64,000 nt of DNA, taken from Purshia tridentata. Its lineage: Eukaryota; Streptophyta; Magnoliopsida; Rosales; Rosaceae. Positions 60,919 through 64,000 of this stretch are shown here, piece by piece. The stretch lies in the NCBI GenBank assembly GCA_003254885.1, contig QANT01006052.1:1-64000 (forward strand), read 5' to 3'. Within the stretch, counting starts at the first letter, position 1; each line of letters starts with the position of its first letter. The notes under the pieces were generated by a model, which worked only from the letters and a program-made list of their open reading frames with translations, made no database searches and was not told the origin of the DNA. The position numbers were made by a program, and so were the translations under genes.

Positions 60919-62166
60919 ATATTGTATTTAATGTTTTTAGGCCACATTTGAAATCCAGGACATGAATATATCTTATGAACAGGACAGGCTAATTTCATCG
61001 TTGATCACCTTTGAGTAAAGGACATAAATATAGTCCTAATTAAGTGTGAGTCAAGTCCACTTTTAATTATCTAGTCATGTCCAATCTAGCTATGAGTTTG
61101 GACCCATTTGACTCTACTTTTTATAAAGCCTTTATATTTAGTAACACTTATGTTAAAACACTTTTACCCAGAATCACATATAAATTTTAGTACATAATGC
61201 AAAAACAACTTGAAAGTAGTTTTATAATTTATAAGCACTGTTATATATCCCTGTCTACCAAACAAGTCATTCGACGTTAGTCCATTATGACCCAATTTGT
61301 ATAGTTGGATAATTGGATTGTATGGGTATAGCCCGACCCGTAAAGTTTATCTCTTACTTTTAATAACCCGAGTTGATTTGGTATTCATGTCGTGTTGTGT
61401 TAAAGTCAAATGTGTGATGTTCATGTGATTTTTGTCTGTATCCACTCAGAGTTGGGGAATCTTACAAATTAGAAGCCATAAATGTCATTTCAGGCAAAGC
61501 TGGTGTGGCCTGTCCTGTGATAACTCTCTGAGGCCTTGAAGTCCGCATAGGCTCAGACTATATTAGTAGGGGCCCAGTTCCCAATTCTCCCCCAATCCTC
61601 TTACTACCACGTGAACAACGTAACCTCTGGATGCCCGGTTCATATTAATAGACCAAAATACCCTCCATTATTTTGTACTTACCCGGGGGCACTTGTCGAA
61701 TGTCGGTTCGTCCGTACCTGGAAGCTGACCTTGGATGGAGGTGTGACACATTATCTATCACGTGAGCCCCACCTCGTTGTTGTAGTCTTGTGTGGCACGT
61801 CAGTTATAGTTTTGTAAAGATAGCATTTCTCACGTGTGCTACTAAAAACACGTTCAACCGACGCTACAAGCCAAAACTATGTGCTAATTTCACCCCAAAA
61901 ACAAAACAAACTGTATGCTACTTTTGCTCTACCTTCTGCTTTTTACTGTACTTTTGCTCTAATTTTTTGTAATAGTTATTTTTTATTATTTTGAAATAGT
62001 TAAATGACCTATTTCTAATTTTAAAACCTTTTTTTAATTTATTTATATTTTGTTCTAAAAATTATAGGCAGGAGGAATTAAGACTACTTAGAACTTGGAT
62101 TACTATATATACAATTCAACATAGCTTTCAGCGCATAAATTTGTGGCCCTCTCGATCTTCCAACTT

Positions 62167-62216
62167 GCAACTGTCGATATTTTTTTTTTTTGGTCAGAAA
62201 GCAACTGTCGGTATTT
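62167..62216. repeat. T-tract micro-insertion flanked by 16-bp direct repeats (locus E)
   Basis: gcaactgtcgatattt (from 62167) and gcaactgtcggtattt (62201-62216) match at 15 of 16, the difference being a transition. The insert of about 18-20 bp is a T-tract ending ggtcagaaa; on the minus strand it reads tttctgacc and then poly(A). Confidence 0.8.
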
Positions 62217-64000
62217 ACTTGACAGAATAAGGCCATGCCCATCCACACACCTATTTATGGAAATATCACATACCTACGTACTCTCGTTGCATACTATTAG
62301 TAGCCATACATATTCGTTCTTATCTGCTGCCTATTAGACATGCATGGAAACAACAATAATCAACAACCAACAATGCCAATAAATACTTACCGACATTTTC
62401 AACAACATGTTCTATTTGGTCAACAAAGTTTCATATATAATTGTAATGAAAGCAAGAATTACCATCACAAATTTAAAAATGTTAGATTACATTTAACTAA
62501 TGTGGAGTGCTTTTTGTTCATATTGGAATTTATTGACATATCTATGCTCTATCGGTCCTCCCGATTAATTTCATTCGGTGATTTCGTTTATTCATTTATA
62601 TTTTTGTTTAAGTGAAGGTAAAGTTTAGATGAAATAGTTCAAAGATAGCATTGATGATTCATAAACTTAGCGATGTTGTATACCAACACGTGGAATGTGG
62701 ATCATACCCTACAACATATATAATTATTTTGAAAATTTAATAAATAAAAAGAGAAAATACATATAAAGGGTTTTTTTATTTTGTATGTAGTCTATGTAGA
62801 TATAATTTGGGATGGGGCGGTGGTATATGTCCTCCCACGTCCACGTCACCATAAGACTTTTCTCAAATTAGCTAATTTATTACTGCAAATGACGTAGCAT
62901 TATTAAATACGTTACATTACAGCAAATATTTTCCCAAAAATAAAAAATACCAACGCAAATATGTGCCTCGGTTCACAATATCGTCACGTGCCTTTCACGA
63001 GCTTCACCACAGCTTTCTTGCGCTGCTTGAATTGATCATCACTCTTTCTTTTTTAGGTAAAGCGTTATTTGTTGTTCGATAAAACTGATGAATGATCAAA
63101 TTCGCTCACGTGTCTGGAGTGCCACGGGTTTGTGGAACGTGGCGCGTGTACGATGAGTTCTGCGTGTTGGCTTTGCAAAGTGGAGGAGTGATGGTGCTCT
63201 GCGTGATAAATTAATGAATTGAGATGTGAGGAGGAGAAAGATGTGGCTACGTGCCTGCCACGCCCTTCGTTTGCGGTGTGATTTGTACTTGTGTCTTCTA
63301 CTTCAATCTTTGGTCATACCTGTGTCTTGTATTTGATTGAATCAAATTCTCGTGCCAATAGCACACATAATAAAAAAGATTTGTCTACTCCCTTCCTTTT
63401 TGTCCGAGTCACTTTTTTTTTTTTTTCTTTCTTTATGATTTTCTTCATTAATAAGTTTTGAGATTCACATCCATGAATTGAAATATTCAAATGATTTAAC
63501 TTTGCAATCAATTGCTAGAATCAATGGGTTTTCAAATCTTATCATCTGAAAGAATTGAAACTCTTCTTATTGGACAAGAGGGACATTCTCGATATCTTCT
63601 AAACTGTTTTATTTTAATTTTGTATCAATAAATTGACTTTAGAGAACAAAATTATTTATTTTGGACTAAAATAGAACACAATAAACAATTCTTAAACCAA
63701 TATAAAATTAAAAAAATTTTATGGACTAAAATGAGGCTCGATGAATAATAAGTAGATCATTTATGTGATTCCTTCCATTTTTTTTAAGGTTAAAAATTTA
63801 GGTTAGGATTTTTATGAAAGTAAGAATTGATGTAAAAAAAATATCTTTATGCAATGAAAAGACAGTCTTACCCTTTTGACTGTAAACTTGATTCAAGTCT
63901 TGTTAAATAAAAGGGATGTGCGTGTCATTAATCCAACCTGTGGGTCTGATTGTAATTAGACCAAACCTCAGGGGGTGTTATGTAATTGACCCCTTTAAAT

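Larger units (their letters stand above)
60170..63112. promoter_or_regulatory. Cluster of seven CACGTG palindromes
   Basis: Perfect CACGTG sites start at 60170, 60245, 61608, 61759, 61831, 62985 and 63107, with further ACGT cores near 60289, 61797, 63137 and 63248. Several have the flanks tcACGTGtc or ccACGTG typical of G-box/ABRE sites for bZIP, bHLH and PIF factors. No gene is visible here, so the target could be a gene beyond the right edge. Confidence 0.45.
56485..64000. other. ERF promoter and gene-free right end
   Basis: Next to the ERF gene is its promoter, including a TATA box. From about 57 kb to the end there is no coding exon that I can support. The region is AT-rich, with a TA/TC compound microsatellite at 60888-60918, micro-insertion locus E (62167-62216) and a marked cluster of CACGTG sites between 60.17 and 63.11 kb. 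Text near 61.3 kb ('cccgacccgtaaag', 'gtcgtgttgtgttaaag') resembles transposon debris like that at 37.7 and 38.9 kb. Confidence 0.6.

Noticed and set aside
1-64000. A defence island, CRISPR array, biosynthetic cluster or viral insertion
   Set aside because: No relevant protein family, repeat-spacer array or viral gene is visible; all recognised genes are ordinary plant housekeeping or regulatory genes.

Overview
This window is nuclear DNA from a flowering plant, almost certainly a eudicot. The signs are GT-AG introns with AT-rich interiors, LBD, ARF and DREB transcription factors, a DUF688 gene, AT-rich intergenic DNA with many microsatellites, and no operons. A woody rosid such as a Rosaceae species would fit, but the sequence alone does not prove it. 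Four single-base N calls, three of them beside homopolymer runs, mark small assembly gaps.

Layout. 0-2.7 kb: intergenic, with an inverted repeat. 2.7-3.4 kb (+): a two-exon LOB-domain (LBD) gene. 5.4-17.8 kb (+): a 16-exon gene of about 2,560 codons for the plant DmX-like/Rabconnectin-3 (Rav1-type) WD40 protein. I rebuilt every splice junction and the reading frame closes. 21.1-22.8 kb (+): a two-exon plant protein of unknown function with a C-terminal membrane anchor. 23.5-25.2 kb (+): a 63-residue, three-exon subunit of mitochondrial complex I resembling NDUFA3/B9. 26.2-27.3 kb (-): a two-exon DUF688 protein. 32.4-36.3 kb (-): a complete 14-exon, 692-residue AUXIN RESPONSE FACTOR of the ARF9/11/18 type. 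48.0-50.9 kb (-): an intronless XPO2/CAS importin-alpha exporter of 969 residues. 55.9-56.5 kb (-): an intronless DREB-type AP2/ERF factor. The stretches 36.3-48.0, 50.9-55.9 and 56.5-64.0 kb show no recognisable gene.

Six consecutive genes (DmX-like, membrane protein, B9, DUF688, ARF, XPO2) match, in order, what I recall of Arabidopsis chromosome 2 from AT2G46560 down to AT2G46520. That makes this a conserved microsynteny block, and it supports calling the small or unknown members real genes. The genes do not form one pathway: their products act in V-ATPase assembly, mitochondrial respiration, auxin transcription, nuclear transport and development or stress transcription.

The most unusual feature is not a protein system. 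Several tiny (14-29 bp) insertions, mostly an A/T tract with a few extra bases, are each flanked by 16-24 bp near-perfect direct repeats. Two unlinked copies share the 13-base core GGCCAAAAAAACA. They look like remnants of poly(A)-tailed retroposition or patched break repair. Other points of interest are a 30-bp minisatellite carrying CACGTG cores, a dense CACGTG cluster in the gene-free right end, and CT microsatellites directly after two 5' splice sites. I saw no defence system, CRISPR array, biosynthetic cluster, tRNA or rRNA.
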